Counted from the first letter of the stretch, positions 21,212 through 31,574 are shown. The stretch is 64,000 nt of DNA from Phoma sp. XZ068 (GCA_004835665.1 RBKR01000009.1:1054001-1118000), one strand, 5' to 3'. Made by a program: numbers and translations. The notes: generated from the letters alone by a model not told the origin.

Positions 21212-23497
21212 TCAGACTCCAACGTCCTCCACGCGCAGCAGTCCGCTATTCGTCCCTGCCACTGCCCACGTTCCGAACTTCAAGTTCGGATTCCACGCCA
21301 GTGCACTGATGGAAGATTGCTCCTCGAATATCGTGATGAGAGTGCTCGTTTCGTTTTCAGGCTTCTTCTTTGATGTGGTTGAGTATGCAATCCCGGGTTG
21401 TGTGGCCCTGTAGCCCTCTGTGATGCGCACCATCGGCTTAGACAAGACTGATTGGGGAACTCCGGAAGCGTTGGGGGTATGGAATTCTTGGGAATCTTCA
21501 TTTTGCATCTCGGTATCTTGAGCAGTTGGCTTGACAACCATCTCCTCCACGGGCGGTCTCCACTCATGGGCAAACCAGTTTTGCTGCCATGGCACGACCT
21601 TCGTATTGACCACTCGCCCAACAGGATTTGTGGCAATGACAGTTCCATTTGCACCACCTATTAGGACGCCGGGATGTACTGGGCTCGCAGCAACACGCAC
21701 GATGCTGCTCTCCGCTCTCGCGCTGTAGATGTTGTGATAGAAACGCCGGATATTGTTGTGCTTCAATATGTAGTACTCGTCGGGCATGATGAAGGACTGC
21801 GTGTGCTCATGCCATGCTTGAGTAACGACTAGCACTCGTCCACGGACTGAAGCAACATTGTCTGCGTCTGGGCAGCGTATGTCGTACAGTCGAGCGAAGC
21901 CATCTGCTGTGCTTGCTGAGAGGAAATGGGGTTGCGATGGCCATCCCGAGAGAAGAGTTAAGACATAAGTGTCTCCAATTTGCCTATAGAACCAGGGCCT
22001 AGGAGAGTCGCCAGATGGAGGTGGTGCTAGGGTGCCTGGCCGAGGCAATGTCCATATAGCCAAAGTGCCAGCAGAAGTTCCAACGGCGAGCGTGGAACCA
22101 GAGAGCCATTGGAGGCATGTAGGAACTGTGTATGGTATGGCAGCGTCAAATGCTGCCTGTGAGAAGTGCATGTAAGTTGGCTCAGTCACCTCAAGGCCGA
22201 TATTTGGAATTTCGACATTGAGCACCCTTACTCGCCCATCTGACCATATACCTGCGAGGAGGCCAACATCTATTGCATCATTCTCATCCACCGGCGCGGC
22301 ACGATTGCGTGGCGCAATAGGAGACCACCTGAACTGCTTTGGCGAACCCCAATGCGTGCAAATAACCAGAGCGAGCCTCGGTTTCTTCAGAGGATCCATT
22401 GCGTGTTTCTCAGTGGACTCGAACGCCCATATTTGAATTGATGCAGCAAAGGGCTTCGTGGCAGAAAAAGCAGGTGCTGTCGATTGTTCCATCGGTGATG
22501 TTTGCTGAGTTGTCATATCATTCTGTTCAACAGCAACAGCGAGATATTGGGTACCTCCAGCTTCGTTTGTCATCCACTGTGCCTCTTGAACACGAGAACC
22601 CAAGTTGAACAACCAGCCCCGTCTTTCCTCCTTGTCTTCGAAGGGGTCTGCGACGTTGATGAAGGAGTTCTTTCCTAGCGGATGCAATTGGGGATTAGTG
22701 GTTGTGCCCATGAGGATGTTTATGGACTCAGCACCGTCGTTGAGCACATACTTAGCACCTTGCTCTTGGCTTAAGATGGAGGTCCTCTGGCCTCCCGCGA
22801 AATCTCGTCGGCCCGTTTCGGAGTACCACGCCTGCATGAACTTCTCGTCTTTTGCTCTTGCTTCTGTGCTTTCGAAGTAACTTCTCTTCAAACCGGTGTC
22901 GCGAATGGGTAACGTCTCTTGCAGTCTCCATTCGTCTCTGGTCCGCAGGATCGGTTTTAGGTCGCTAAGAGCGGGACCAAAGAGGTCCTTCAATCGCACT
23001 TCCTGGCCTCCTTGTTTGCTGAAGTCAGCGATACCTCGGGATCGCATTTTGTCATCGTCCATGTTGACCTTTCTCCCACCACTTCTGGCGTAGCTATGAG
23101 GCACTTGTACCGGAGCGACTGACTTGGGTGTCGTGACTTGTGGCAAGACACTAATGACAGGTTTGCCCTTTCCTTTGCTCGTGGATGGACGTGGAGTCGT
23201 GACCTCGATAGCATCAACATCAATAACGGACGACTCTTGAGCCAATGCTTCTTCGTTTGCAGCTATATCATCTTCTAAGTCCTCCTCTTCTACGAGCTCT
23301 TCGTCGAAGTCGTCTTCGGGCTCTTCCTCTGCATTGGCGTCAGGCATGAAATCGTCTCCATCGTCCTCGTCATCCTGAGCAATGGCTCTACGCGATCGGG
23401 ATGGTCCTGCATCTTCATCGTCTTCGTCAAGGAAAGAGTATTCCTCTTGGACGCGATATGATGTTGTTGATTTGTTGCGCGACTGACGACGCGACAT
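21212..23497 (-). CDS. tfc6: TFIIIC subunit Tfc6-like (WD40)
   Basis: Single exon of 761 codons from the ATG at 23497. The N-terminal ~130 residues are highly acidic (DDEDDGDDFMPDANAEEEPE, DDFDEELVEEEDLEDD) with a Lys-rich spot (STSKGKGKP). WD40-type blades fill the rest: HWGSPKQFRWSPI, GLLAGIWSDGRVRVLNVE, CLQWLSGSTLAVGTSAG, HFLSASTADGFARLYDIR, HPGVLIGGANGTVIATN and ISALAWNPNLKFGTWAVAG. The order and the final blade match fungal Tfc6/Sfc6, a subunit of the B-box-binding half of TFIIIC, which recruits RNA polymerase III to tRNA genes. No intron is needed. Confidence 0.88.
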   Translation of the reverse strand: MSRRQSRNKSTTSYRVQEEYSFLDEDDEDAGPSRSRRAIAQDDEDDGDDFMPDANAEEEPEDDFDEELVEEEDLEDDIAANEEALAQESSVIDVDAIEVTTPRPSTSKGKGKPVISVLPQVTTPKSVAPVQVPHSYARSGGRKVNMDDDKMRSRGIADFSKQGGQEVRLKDLFGPALSDLKPILRTRDEWRLQETLPIRDTGLKRSYFESTEARAKDEKFMQAWYSETGRRDFAGGQRTSILSQEQGAKYVLNDGAESINILMGTTTNPQLHPLGKNSFINVADPFEDKEERRGWLFNLGSRVQEAQWMTNEAGGTQYLAVAVEQNDMTTQQTSPMEQSTAPAFSATKPFAASIQIWAFESTEKHAMDPLKKPRLALVICTHWGSPKQFRWSPIAPRNRAAPVDENDAIDVGLLAGIWSDGRVRVLNVEIPNIGLEVTEPTYMHFSQAAFDAAIPYTVPTCLQWLSGSTLAVGTSAGTLAIWTLPRPGTLAPPPSGDSPRPWFYRQIGDTYVLTLLSGWPSQPHFLSASTADGFARLYDIRCPDADNVASVRGRVLVVTQAWHEHTQSFIMPDEYYILKHNNIRRFYHNIYSARAESSIVRVAASPVHPGVLIGGANGTVIATNPVGRVVNTKVVPWQQNWFAHEWRPPVEEMVVKPTAQDTEMQNEDSQEFHTPNASGVPQSVLSKPMVRITEGYRATQPGIAYSTTSKKKPENETSTLITIFEEQSSISALAWNPNLKFGTWAVAGTNSGLLRVEDVGV

Positions 23498-23810
23498 ATT
23501 TGTCGTTCATGCAGGATTCGAAGCGCTAAACGAGGTTTCGACGTGCGAGAGGTATAACGAGTGGTCCCTCTCACTCACGTAGAGCGCACAGACCCTTACA
23601 ACCCCGCATCGGTTGCGTAAATTCCCCACTACGTTCTCAATGTTGCAAATTTCTCGGTGGCTTCGATCGCGAGACAAGTGCGATGAGTTCTATATTTCAA
23701 TTAGGTATATAGTTGATATGTCTTCAAAATCTTCCATCAATCATCACCCAGGTGGTATGGTGTAAGTTTAAACCCATCAACCACCGCCCTCGCAGCGTCT
23801 AACAACTCTC

Positions 23811-23903
23811 TAGCTAGTGGTATGACGTCGCGTTGTGGCTGGCGAACACCTAGTGTTCCGATCCAGATCCGCGCCAGCCCGTGTTCGATTCACGGTACCG
23901 CCA
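23811..23903 (+). other. Degenerate tRNA-like element (pseudogene or SINE head)
   Basis: An A-box-like TAGCTAGTGG (23811) is followed by cgcgttgtgg, resembling the 5' half of a tRNA-His anticodon arm (GTG). A well-formed T arm comes later: CCGTG-TTCGATT-CACGG, then TACCGCCA. The 5' flank cannot pair with TACCGCC as a 7-bp acceptor stem, and the anticodon stem has mismatches. I therefore do not call a functional tRNA. A tRNA-derived pseudogene or the head of a short interspersed element fits better. Confidence 0.35.
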
Positions 23904-23930
23904 TGTATAATGTGCGACATCCTTTTTTGG

Positions 23931-23957
23931 CACTTTTGGCACTTTTGGCACTTCTGG
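23931..23957. repeat. 9-bp tandem repeat
   Basis: cacttttgg, cacttttgg and cacttctgg in direct succession, preceded by a related cttttttgg. It lies about 30 bp downstream of the tRNA-like element, where SINE tails commonly carry simple repeats. Confidence 0.85.
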
Positions 23958-24780
23958 TGCTCTCAATGCTATGCAATCTGTGCCGACTCTTTTTGACTTG
24001 GGTCACGGTATGCATGCGTGCCTGGTGATCCCACCATTTTTGGTTCGCCAACTGACTATCTGCTTCTCTGATACCAGGAACCCTAACCAGGTAGCCTGGA
24101 CTCTGAACTGCAGGGATGGCCTCAGGAACATGGTCATGTCGACATCAACAATTCGGACGAGTCTTAACACACACAGTCAAAAAAAAGACACCTAAGGAAT
24201 CCAACTGCAAGAGCTGATAGCAGCAGCGCGGTTGAGGAGTTGACGTGACTGCGCTATTGCTCCAAGCAGGACAAGAAACTACTAGCTTAGTGAGACTTCA
24301 GCAGCATGGAGACATCACAGAGTAACGCTATGCGAGTGAGATGTAGGAGCTGGGAGCAGACTACGCCATCTACTACCCACGTATAGACCCGAACGTATGG
24401 ACAGAGTGTATAAAAGTGAGGCTGCGGTAACGTTTGCGTGGAAGTACAGAAGCTTTCGCAGCTGCTGGGATAAACGTGTGCACTGATACAAGATGTTGAT
24501 GGGGCACGAAGATGTACAAGACTTGGATATGTGAGTCAAACGCAGCCCAAATACAGTGCTTGCGTGATCAAACAATCACTAAGACCAAGAAGTGTAAATA
24601 GAAAGGTGCCAACTTGTGAAGAAGTAATAAGAGAAACATGGAATTCTGAGTATCGAAGGCCTCGCTACCGAACCCATATCCACCGCAAGAAAGACAGTAA
24701 CGTTATTTTGATGCAAATTGAAATAAGCAACGAGGAACCAAGACTTCACCAGCTCGCAATGTTCCTCGGACACATGGTCT

Positions 24781-25080
24781 TCATGGTCTTCCATTGTCCC
24801 CGTCAACCTCGACCATGATTGTCGTGCACGGCTCCGGCGGCTTCGCCTCCTCCCTCAGCCTCCTCAGCAGCCTTCGCTCATACCCGAACTTGTCGAAAAA
24901 GTTTTTCTGATTCACATTCATCCCACCCTCGTGTTCGAACCCCTTGCCATGATCTCGTCCATATGAGGCCATGGGTTGTAGTGCTTCATGTCGGTGCCGA
25001 TAATATGGCGCTCCTCGGCCATGGCGATCAAAGCCAGATCGAGCACGAGAGCGACTCTTTGTTGATGTCTCCGACGCCAT
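24781..25080 (-). CDS. Possible small gene, Arg/Lys-rich (doubtful start)
   Basis: An open frame of 99 codons from the ATG at 25080. The composition looks protein-like: SRSRARSGFDRHGRGAPYY, then NFFDKFGYERRLLRRLREE, PPEPCTTIMVEV. The same frame stays open upstream without a stop as far as the G tract at 25179-25194 (reading TFRTFPSARTKLKTTPPTP just before the ATG). The true start may therefore lie beyond that tract, in another frame. No family is recognised. If real, it is a small basic protein of the filamentous-fungus orphan type. Confidence 0.35.
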   Translation of the reverse strand: MASETSTKSRSRARSGFDRHGRGAPYYRHRHEALQPMASYGRDHGKGFEHEGGMNVNQKNFFDKFGYERRLLRRLREEAKPPEPCTTIMVEVDGDNGRP

Positions 25081-25178
25081 CGGAGTTGGCGGCGTCGTTT
25101 TGAGCTTTGTTCGCGCAGAGGGGAATGTCCGAAAAGTTAATGTTGGCCAGCGGTGTCGTAGGCATTTCTGATATGACC

Positions 25179-25194
25179 GGGGGGGGGGGGGGGG
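25179..25194. repeat. Homopolymer of 16 G
   Basis: Sixteen consecutive G on the plus strand, read as C on the minus strand, where it would encode a Pro run in one frame. Such tracts are prone to length change by replication slippage and to sequencing error, and can shift frame of any gene crossing them. Confidence 0.97.
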
Positions 25195-25622
25195 TGGTAG
25201 GGAAGGTGGTGGGTTCGGTGAGTACTGCGATGGCTGTAGGCATCAGCCGAGCGTGAGGAGAGATATTTAGACTATGTTTGACGTTAGGTTAACACATAAT
25301 GTAGCTATACGTGTGACAAACGTACCTATTGAAAGGGTTGAGTTCTGTTCTTTGCCAATATTGTTTGACTGTCTCAGTAGTTCGTTAAGCTGGTGATGAA
25401 AGCACCAGGGTAGGACGTAGGGGGTGAATATATATCCTTCCCACAATTCGAACCTTGATCGAGGGGTGGGATGGAATACCCTACCCAGAGTTATCCTACC
25501 CAGAACATGGTTCATCAATTAGGCGTATGACAAGGATATCCATCGGATGTAGGGACTTTGTGAGAGATTATTTCAATAAATCAATCGCTAATGCAAAACA
25601 TCAGATTAAGTATTGAGCCTAC

Positions 25623-26573
25623 TCAGACATCTACCTGAATAAAATCCTCTTCCTCCTTTATTCCTATGAGATCGTCCAAGATTTCATCTGCTTTCTTGAA
25701 TATGAAGCTCACGTGGCCTTCCTCTCGCATCATATGCAGGTTGGAACCTGGCATCAGGGCGCTGGCTTTCTTCGCCATTGCAGCCGGACAATTCACGTCT
25801 TCAGTCCCATGCCATAATGTTAGTCGGCAGCCGATGTTGCTACCAACCTGCAGCTGGCTCAACTCAAAACCCCACTCGCTGCCTTTCAGCCTGGCTTCCC
25901 AACTTGGGCCCCGGCCTCCGTGCGTAAAAGCTTCTCGCATCATCGCAACAAAAGTAGGCCAATGCGTTGGATCCTTCATTGTAGCATGATCTGCAGCAAA
26001 CCCATTCCCAACCTCCTGATCCATTAAGTCTTCGAAGACTTGCGGATCAGAGCTTCTCGCAGCCTTGCCCATACTTGAATCGAGTATGAACGAAGTCAGA
26101 CCCGTCATCCAAGGAGCAACCCAGAGCAGCATTCGTGACTGCATCATCATGCCCGCTGTGCCGAACTTTGTAGGGTACATGCCGCTGACCACGCTCACGC
26201 CCAGCAGCCTCTCTTTCGGTATTCTCCTAAGGCATGCCAGCGCATACGGCGCCCCTCCACTAACACATAAAATGTAGAACTGCGATATCTTGAGGTGATC
26301 TGCAAGTGCGAGTACATCGACGGGCCAGTCGAGAATACAGCGGTTTGGCTTGAATGTCGAGAACCCCATACCGGGGCGATCTGGGGCTATGAGGCGTATC
26401 ATATGTTTTGTGCATGCTGAGTGCCATAGCTTCCCTTCGTAGCGTGATGAGGGAAAGCCATGCATGTAGATGACCGTGGTGCGGGGCACAGGGCTGCCAT
26501 AGGTCGCATACGAAAGTTTTCGGCCATCTTCAAGCTGAATATTTTCATTCTCAAGTACTGTGCTCGTGATCAT
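25623..26573 (-). CDS. Alpha/beta-hydrolase fold protein
   Basis: Single exon of 316 codons from the ATG at 26573. After an N-terminal beta sheet (LEDGRKLSYATYG) comes the oxyanion motif HGFPSSR. The nucleophile elbow is CVSGGAPYAL, Ser about 105; the usual first Gly of G-x-S-x-G is Cys here. The acid is likely Asp259 (LWHGTEDVNCP) and the base His287 (REEGHVSFIF). A lid of about 100 residues lies between. The family hydrolyses esters, epoxides or other small substrates; the actual substrate cannot be told. There is no signal peptide, so it is probably cytosolic. It has no obvious functional partner next to it. Confidence 0.88.
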   Translation of the reverse strand: MITSTVLENENIQLEDGRKLSYATYGSPVPRTTVIYMHGFPSSRYEGKLWHSACTKHMIRLIAPDRPGMGFSTFKPNRCILDWPVDVLALADHLKISQFYILCVSGGAPYALACLRRIPKERLLGVSVVSGMYPTKFGTAGMMMQSRMLLWVAPWMTGLTSFILDSSMGKAARSSDPQVFEDLMDQEVGNGFAADHATMKDPTHWPTFVAMMREAFTHGGRGPSWEARLKGSEWGFELSQLQVGSNIGCRLTLWHGTEDVNCPAAMAKKASALMPGSNLHMMREEGHVSFIFKKADEILDDLIGIKEEEDFIQVDV

Positions 26574-27388
26574 GGCGGCGACCGTGAGTCGTTGTGAGGC
26601 CGTGATGACGATTCAAAACAAAGTAGGGCTATTCATCATAATACGTTGAGAGAAACTTCACACCCGTAAAGGCGCGCAATAGGTGCGGCAGTCCTTATTA
26701 GTCGCATTGTGATTTGGAGGCTGTGAACAGTAAGCATGGGTCGCTAGAAGGCTGTGTGTGGTACATCGTAAACTGAGAGGCGGGAACTGGAAGCCGAAGC
26801 GCGCTAATTCTGTCAGCGGGAGGGCGCTCATCAGTACTACAGGGTCCACGCGTTATTTCTCACTTGCCATGCGGGGAGCAGTTTCAGATGACCTGTTGTG
26901 CATCCCTTCAAGTAACGTTGAATCGCATTCTATGCGAGCATCGACGCCCAAAGGCCTGGAAGGTGCTCATGAGACTCGTCCTTCCCGCCCAACAAACTGA
27001 TCGCTACGACAGATCAGCGCACAGCGCAGCAATGCTAGCAATAGCTCCAAACTCCCCTCTATTTCCGTAATTGGAATTAGAGCGCCGAAAACGTGTACTC
27101 GGGCGGGACGGCACACCGCCTTCTACCTTTTCGCTTCAACAGCGTCACTTTACGGCAAGGCGGCAGCTGACAAGACGGCCAGGCGGCAGCTTTCGCCGAC
27201 TACGGGTACTTGGGATACGAGGAGACACTATACGCTCAGGAGGGAATAGTTTTCTTATTACAAGATCAACTGGCATATACCTATTCACCAGCATCACGAT
27301 TTCAGATGTACTGTCCGAGCATTTTCGAACCTAGTACACAAAGATCTCATCTACCAAGCATGACACAACTCTACTCCACTATGGACTT
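26574..27388. other. Intergenic, no gene seen
   Basis: 815 bp between two minus-strand genes. It contains only frames under 90 codons without motifs. Confidence 0.4.
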
Positions 27389-27917
27389 TCACAGCTCTCG
27401 CAGCAGCGCCTTGATGAAGCCCTCAGCCTTCGCCGCCTTGATGGGGAATCTACGTCCAGATCGGTCTGTGTAATCATGCCAATCATCATATGTCTTGAAC
27501 CGGATGACAGGAGTGCCATTCACCCGGTGGTCGATGAGGTTGACAAGGTTGACAAACATCTTGCGACTGCTCAGGATCTGATATTTCCGTCAATCCATCA
27601 TCTATACATTAGAATGGACCACATACCTTCTTGCATTGCGTCATACTGTTCGGAGGCTCCTTGACGTACACATCGCGACACAGTTCCTGCCACTTTTCCA
27701 ACTTGCCGATGTCCGCTTGATTGGCGACCTTGTTGTTGAACTCGGAGATCAGACACTGAGTCCATAGTGCGCCCTTCTGATCGCGGTTCCAATTGCGCTT
27801 CTTCGAAAGGCGGCAGAAGTTGTTCCACAGACCAGCATTGTTGGGCGTGAAGTCGGTATAACGGTCAAACCAGCTCGAGATGCGTGGTGTTGGTAGTTGT
27901 ATGGCAAGACCAGCCAT
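27389..27917 (-). CDS. Small conserved fungal protein of unknown function
   Basis: Exons 27627-27917 and 27389-27559 (intron 67 nt ending in AAG, phase 0) give about 153 residues from the ATG at 27917. I recognise the pattern of a protein seen in many filamentous ascomycetes without known function: an aromatic N-terminal segment (SWFDRYTDFTPNNAG), a basic WNRDQKGALWTQCL region, and WQELCRDVYVKEPPNSMTQC leading across the intron into KKMFVNLVNLIDHR. The C-terminus is YDDWHDYTDRSGRRFP followed by AAKAEGFIKALLREL. The join joins two halves of a conserved helix, which supports the unusual AAG acceptor. No signal peptide or membrane helix. No catalytic motif. Confidence 0.8.
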
Positions 27918-29146
27918 AGCTGTGATAGGGACACCGCCTGTTACAACGAGCTCGCGCGCTGCAGCGGCTATCAGTTTCAGGCTGAATGCACGTATGTGTT
28001 AATGCGGAGCTCACCAGTCACATGGGTTGGAAGACGACGTTCCATTGTACTTCACCACGATGTCGATGCACTACAGGAGAACGGTCGAGGGCAATCTGTG
28101 ATTTATACATGCCGATTTCAAGTGGTTGATGCAGCTCAGCGGAGCGTAAGACTGAGACCTTCCTTGTTGCGTCACAAACAAACCTCACGACATCGTTTCC
28201 ACGTCCAGCGCCTTTGTCTTCGTTGGCAGGTCTCAAGTTTGTACGATAAATGCATGAAGCCACATAAAGCGGCCACAAACGTGACAAACTGTTGCTGCAT
28301 GCGCACGGCACAGAATGTTCGAGTTCAGGAAGCTGGCCTGGAACTGGCAAACATGAGGATAATATTGAATGTTAGCAACGCTACAAAGATTATGTAGATT
28401 ATGGCTGCGTCCAATTGAAATGCTATACGTCTCTTCGGAATCGAGTAACACAGGCAGGACCCTTCTTCATGCCAGGGTCCTCACATAGCTCTGATCAGTC
28501 GGACGCAATGACGGCTTGCACAGTTTCAATATAGCGCAAAGAACGAGCCGGATAGCAAATCGAGTCACGAAGTTAGAATTCGTTCAGTCTGGTCCACCAG
28601 ATTATATTTTTTTCTAAAAATCACCGAAAGGTGTGTTTCTTCTGGTAGTCGCTCTACTCTACAATGCGTCGACTCTTGCTAGCTTGGAAGCTTTAGAACA
28701 ACGCAATTTCGGATCTATGCAGATATGACGCAATTGGAGCACCGCAAGCTGTTTTTGCAAGCACTGGAGCCAAACAAACACGCTCTCGGCCTTTGACATC
28801 CGAGACGATATGTCTCAAATGAAAACGCCACCAGAATGTGTACACACACGCAGTAGCATGCAAGACAGATATGACACTTCCAGAACTTGCACCTTTCCTT
28901 TATGAATGGTAAACGTAATTATATTAAACCTGGGCTCTAGACTGTAAAGCTGTTCGCTCTTACATGACTGCTTGTATCGTATGTAATCTCATCGTTTTGT
29001 GAAACATGGTTAACATAGAGACTTTGATGATATTCCCGTCTTCCTACTTTTCAAAGAAATTCAACACAAGAAAGACTTTTGTTTTAAGAGTCATTTGTTG
29101 ATATTGAAATTCGGTGAAGGTACAGTTGAGGATCTGAGCATGTACT
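27918..29146. other. Gene-free stretch
   Basis: About 1.2 kb, somewhat AT-rich in its 3' half (28600-29130). A 166-codon plus-strand frame at 27897-28397 overlaps the start of the orphan gene and has no protein-like features. Confidence 0.4.
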
Positions 29147-31222
29147 TTATACACGAGGTTCTCTGCTTCCAGAATATGTATTGAAGACCCAATCAATAGG
29201 CCGACCGTCCGGATATCTTCCCGTCTTTAAGTCATACGGATCCATAGGCTCAGGGAACGAGAGCGAATGCTGCACGGGCGTATTGTTCTGAGTGTGAACA
29301 TCTACACCCGCCGCTTTGCCTGCCGCAACGGCTTTCTCAAAGCTGACCGTTCCTTTCCCGCGGTATGTAGCACGCTCTACATCTTCCAAGAAGATGGCTT
29401 TTAGATTCTTGTAGCGTCCATCTTCGATAATTTTGATGATCGCGCGCTCAAGCAGTACTGCCTCGCCCTGTTTGTCACCACATAGGCCTGCACCAGCGTC
29501 TTCCCAGAGTACTAGGCACTCCATGGTTTCCGGGAATGCTTCTGCGGCAAATTGAACATAGAAGTCATTATGACATTCATACCCCTTTGGAGTATCTCCC
29601 CCAGTGACTTCGTATGCACCTGTCGCTAGATCTTGGACATTGAATGACACCTGTTTCAGTGCTTGCAACTCTTTGAACTCCTCGACCTCAGCGACAGAAC
29701 ATTCATCACTGTTTATCGAGCCACTGTCGAATCCATACCACATGAGACTTTGGAGAGATGAACCCTGAGCGTCGGCTAGGTCACGGACAATCCGGCTCGC
29801 TCTTTGAACGTCGGCTTCGGGCCCACTGTTACGAAAAGCAGCAGTGAGCAGCTTGCGTGGAGCTTCGCAAAGCATCTCACGGAACCGCTCTTCCAGTTCG
29901 TAACCAAGACCTTCAAAGAAGAAGTGTTTGACTGATGAGGAACGTACTGGGAAGTCATCGTCGTCCCACACACTGAATTGGCTGTCACCGATGCTATCGT
30001 CATCCTTGTAAAGATTGAAATGGTCTTCGTCGTCGCAACGCAGGCCGTTGAAGTACATGGTGTCGATCTTTGGCAGACGAAGTAAACGCGCGATCAAGGA
30101 GATATAACACGGATATTGATCGTCGTCCATCCACGTATTGGAGGTGACACCTACAGCCACACTGTGGAGACTAGCAAATCCTTCTGGCCAACGCTCTAGG
30201 TCACTCTCGACATCCGAACGAGTATCATCATTCGATTGGGTCTCGTCATTTGGTGTATAATCTGGCACAGGATTCAGCACACGATCTTCATCATCCTCAA
30301 GGAGGTCCACTCGCTCCAGATTCTGAAGGGCTTGTTCTTCTACCCAATTGGCGTGTGCAGTTTCCCACTCGCGGTTGAAGTCGCTTTCAGTCTCGCTTGG
30401 ATAATCGTCCTGAAAAAGCTCGGCAGACTCGTCTTGTGTTTCTTCGACGTTCTTACATTTCGCGCACGTACATTCGGACGAGTCATCGCTCTCATATTGT
30501 TCCTGGTGCTTCTTGATCCGCCTCTGTTGTAAGGCCCATCGCCCGTTGGAACTCGATATCAAGCGATACAGCCAGAAAAGGGATGACCCTCGGGTTTGAG
30601 ATCGAGTAACGAATTTGAGGTCTTGCAGTCGGGGGCACTTGGCGAAGAGCAAGGCTTTCAAAAGCCCATCGTGGCCAGCTTCAACTTGGGAGAGGGCTTT
30701 CCTCCTGTCGGCCTCTTCAAATGTCTCCTCGAAAGTATATTCTTGGAACCAATCCAGGTATTCGCTGACGTTTTCAAGGAGGGGCTGGAAACCCAAGACA
30801 TCAACGTCTGAAATACCACTAGCCAACCCGGATATGTTCGGTGTCAGAAGACTGTACGTCGTCCATTCGTCCCATGTTTTTCGGTCCCGCCATACTTCGA
30901 AGGAACGGACGTGCCAGGCTAAAATAGAATCTTCTGCAAATGCGCTTTGTAATAAAAGGGGGACTGTACTTGGTTCAAGATCAGACGCGACCCCGAACTT
31001 CTTGTGAGCGTCCTGATGGCGGCGCAGGATGTACTGAGAAGCTGCTGCAAGCCTCTTGCAAGTGCAAGCGAAGTCGAAATGTGAACTGAAGGGGAGTTGG
31101 TCGATAATCAGACAGATGATTTCTGTCGAGAGGTCAACAATCGAGGTTGCAGTGGGCTTCGAGGCAGGATCCGTGCAATTCATGGTGGGAGGCACGATTG
31201 ATTCGTAGAGTTGATGCTCCAT
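29147..31222 (-). CDS. F-box protein
   Basis: Single exon of 691 codons from the ATG at 31222. An F-box lies near residues 28-70: IVDLSTEIICLIIDQLPF, then FDFACTCKRLAAAS. In known proteins this segment binds Skp1 and places the protein in an SCF ubiquitin ligase. The rest has irregular leucine-rich stretches (LEHCP-like KCPRLQDLKFV, LPKIDTMYFNGLR) and a long acidic/Cys insert (ESDDSSECTCAKCKNVEE). No other domain is certain. Large F-box proteins of this type are numerous and poorly studied in filamentous fungi, so the substrate is unknown. Nothing suggests truncation. Confidence 0.85.
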   Translation of the reverse strand: MEHQLYESIVPPTMNCTDPASKPTATSIVDLSTEIICLIIDQLPFSSHFDFACTCKRLAAASQYILRRHQDAHKKFGVASDLEPSTVPLLLQSAFAEDSILAWHVRSFEVWRDRKTWDEWTTYSLLTPNISGLASGISDVDVLGFQPLLENVSEYLDWFQEYTFEETFEEADRRKALSQVEAGHDGLLKALLFAKCPRLQDLKFVTRSQTRGSSLFWLYRLISSSNGRWALQQRRIKKHQEQYESDDSSECTCAKCKNVEETQDESAELFQDDYPSETESDFNREWETAHANWVEEQALQNLERVDLLEDDEDRVLNPVPDYTPNDETQSNDDTRSDVESDLERWPEGFASLHSVAVGVTSNTWMDDDQYPCYISLIARLLRLPKIDTMYFNGLRCDDEDHFNLYKDDDSIGDSQFSVWDDDDFPVRSSSVKHFFFEGLGYELEERFREMLCEAPRKLLTAAFRNSGPEADVQRASRIVRDLADAQGSSLQSLMWYGFDSGSINSDECSVAEVEEFKELQALKQVSFNVQDLATGAYEVTGGDTPKGYECHNDFYVQFAAEAFPETMECLVLWEDAGAGLCGDKQGEAVLLERAIIKIIEDGRYKNLKAIFLEDVERATYRGKGTVSFEKAVAAGKAAGVDVHTQNNTPVQHSLSFPEPMDPYDLKTGRYPDGRPIDWVFNTYSGSREPRV

Positions 31223-31574
31223 GAGCGACGAAGTTATATCACATGTTGGGATTGCTCGAGCAGGCTGCCACTGAGGCTAGACATCACTATCGTTGCGGAC
31301 GGACGTGGTACTAAACTTTGCGAAAATGTTGTTGTGCTAGGCCCGACTAATCCCTCCCAGCCCAAGAGATGGTCGTTCGCTAGGGCTTCTGCCTGCGTTA
31401 GTCTACCAAAAAGCGTCCCGACTGGGCCGTTAATCTTCGTATTCACAAAATCACGGCCACTACGGACGTTCGTTCACTAATGCTCATCTGTCTAAGGAAT
31501 CTTCCAGTCTTCGGATGATGCTTAGGAGCAAATCATTCTCACCCGCTTCCATGCCACAGTGCTCGTCAGGCTAT
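31223..31574. other. Intergenic, no gene seen
   Basis: 352 bp between two minus-strand genes, expected to contain the F-box gene promoter. No other feature seen. Confidence 0.4.

Larger units (their letters stand above)
23498..24780. other. Sparse region with tRNA-like repeat
   Basis: About 1.3 kb upstream of tfc6 with no coding gene I can support. It contains a tRNA-like degenerate element (23811-23903) and a 9-bp tandem repeat (23931-23957). Remaining frames are under 100 codons and carry no motif. Confidence 0.45.

Noticed and set aside
23752..23903. Full tRNA gene starting at ggtggta and ending taccgcc
   Set aside because: The two 7-mers can pair, but 150 nt separate them and the intervening sequence does not fold as a tRNA with one intron.
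27897..28397. 166-codon plus-strand frame
   Set aside because: Overlaps the start of the spliced orphan gene on the other strand and its Cys/His-rich translation looks random.
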